This document shows positions 37,901 to 38,501 of a stretch of DNA of 38,501 nt, one piece after another (positions within the stretch are counted from its first letter, which is position 1; each line of letters starts with the position of its first letter). The stretch covers positions 1-38,501 of the forward strand of contig NW_001915016.1 of assembly GCF_000208925.1 (NCBI RefSeq), in the 5' to 3' direction. This DNA is from Entamoeba histolytica HM-1:IMSS. Its lineage: Eukaryota; Evosea; Mastigamoebida; Endamoebidae. The notes beneath the pieces are model-generated. The model saw only the letters and a program-made list of their open reading frames with translations, was not told the origin of the DNA and made no database searches. The translations under genes and the position numbers were made by a program.

Positions 37901-38501
37901 AAAAGAGTGAAACTGATTAAATAATGAGAAAAATAGGAATAAAGAAAATGTAAATCAATGAAAGTAATAAGAAGAGAATGTCAAAAGAAGAAAGATTATA
38001 AGTAATTGAAATTATTAAAGAAGGATAGAGAAAAGAAAAAAAGATTGAGAGAGTTAAAGAGAATAAAAGAATCAATAACGAGATAAATAAGAATAAAAGA
38101 AGATAAAAGAGAAAAAGAAATAAAAAGACATAAAAAGAAATATTTAAGAAGAATAGAATCTACAAAATTTAGAGTCATTTGAATAAACTTTTTCAAAATA
38201 AGAGTTTTGGTTTTGTGTTACTTTTGAACAATTCAATGAGAAAAATAATATTCTAAAATGAAGTAATTATATCATGAATTGAACTTTGAATCATTTAAAG
38301 AAAAAAAAAAGAAAAAAGAAGATAGAATAATGAAGAGAAGAATTAAATAAAAGAAATAGGAATGATGGAAGATAGAAAGATTGAAGAAAAAGAAATAAGA
38401 AAAATAAAAAAGAAGAAAGAAATAAAAAAAAGAAAAACTATAAAATATAAATAATGATAATTCTGTTTTTATTCATCGGATTATCTGTTGGAGTAGATTT
38501 T
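37901..38501 (+). other. Purine-rich region with a broken reading frame
   Basis: From ATG 37978 the + strand reads 'MSKEERL', a TAA, 'VIEIIKEG', a TAG, then 'RKEKKIERVKENKRINNEI' and further stops. It is lysine/glutamate-rich and looks like decayed helical protein sequence or a purine tract by chance. The window ends without a recognisable gene. Confidence 0.35.

Noticed and set aside
1..38501. tRNA or rRNA genes
   Set aside because: No cloverleaf with an intact T-arm motif and no rRNA-like G/C-rich block was seen; Entamoeba tRNAs usually lie in separate tandem arrays.

Overview
The window looks like nuclear DNA of an amoebozoan parasite of the genus Entamoeba, most likely the E. histolytica / E. 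dispar / E. nuttalli group. I base this on extreme A+T content, short mostly intron-poor genes separated by A/T-rich spacers, tiny introns (44-64 nt) that all begin GTTTGTT and end TAG, GTATTTAAAG-like TATA elements about 30-40 nt before ATG, and gene families typical of that genus: a grainin-like EF-hand protein, a pyridoxal-phosphate cysteine synthase, an expanded TLDc family and remains of LINE-type retroelements. I cannot name the species from the sequence alone.

Layout. 1-1140 is retroelement debris: the C-terminal part of a non-LTR element on + (32-640), then a second dispersed repeat on - (668-1140). 1264-8099 holds an unrecognised 458-aa protein (+), a two-exon PX-domain sorting nexin (-), a rhomboid-like membrane protein that appears catalytically dead (-), a 2.4-kb spacer with a second copy of the retroelement fragment (5562-6090), and a cysteine synthase (+). 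8179-14991 is the spliceosomal core protein Prp8 (-). 15130-16383 is a longer copy of the second dispersed repeat. 16721-20109 holds two TLDc genes (- and +) around a 1.5-kb spacer with a possible structured element. 20196-22145 holds a Ras-like GTPase and a grainin-like EF-hand protein (both -). 22961-28467 is gene-dense: a divergent Hsp70-family protein (2 exons), the core snRNP protein SmB (3 exons, -), an unrecognised 515-aa protein, and a TBC-type RabGAP with a C-terminal membrane anchor. 28736-31945 is a large, acidic, disordered protein with a perfect 13-copy 24-bp minisatellite. 31946-34980 contains decayed genes: a possible Ras-GAP-like relic and a clear Rho-GEF (DH domain) relic. 34988-35788 is a third TLDc gene. 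The final 2.7 kb has no intact gene.

The genes are mostly independent transcription units, with no operon. Two themes recur. First, Prp8 and SmB are both spliceosome components, and the four introns I could place share a rigid 5' splice site. Second, several genes concern small-GTPase and membrane traffic (sorting nexin, RabGAP, Ras-like GTPase, the Rho-GEF relic). The best leads for something new are the three TLDc proteins sharing an 'L.EW...L(Y/F)D' entry motif, a 67-nt potential structured element at 17383-17449, and the gene relics in the A/T-rich spacers. I found no convincing new multi-gene system.
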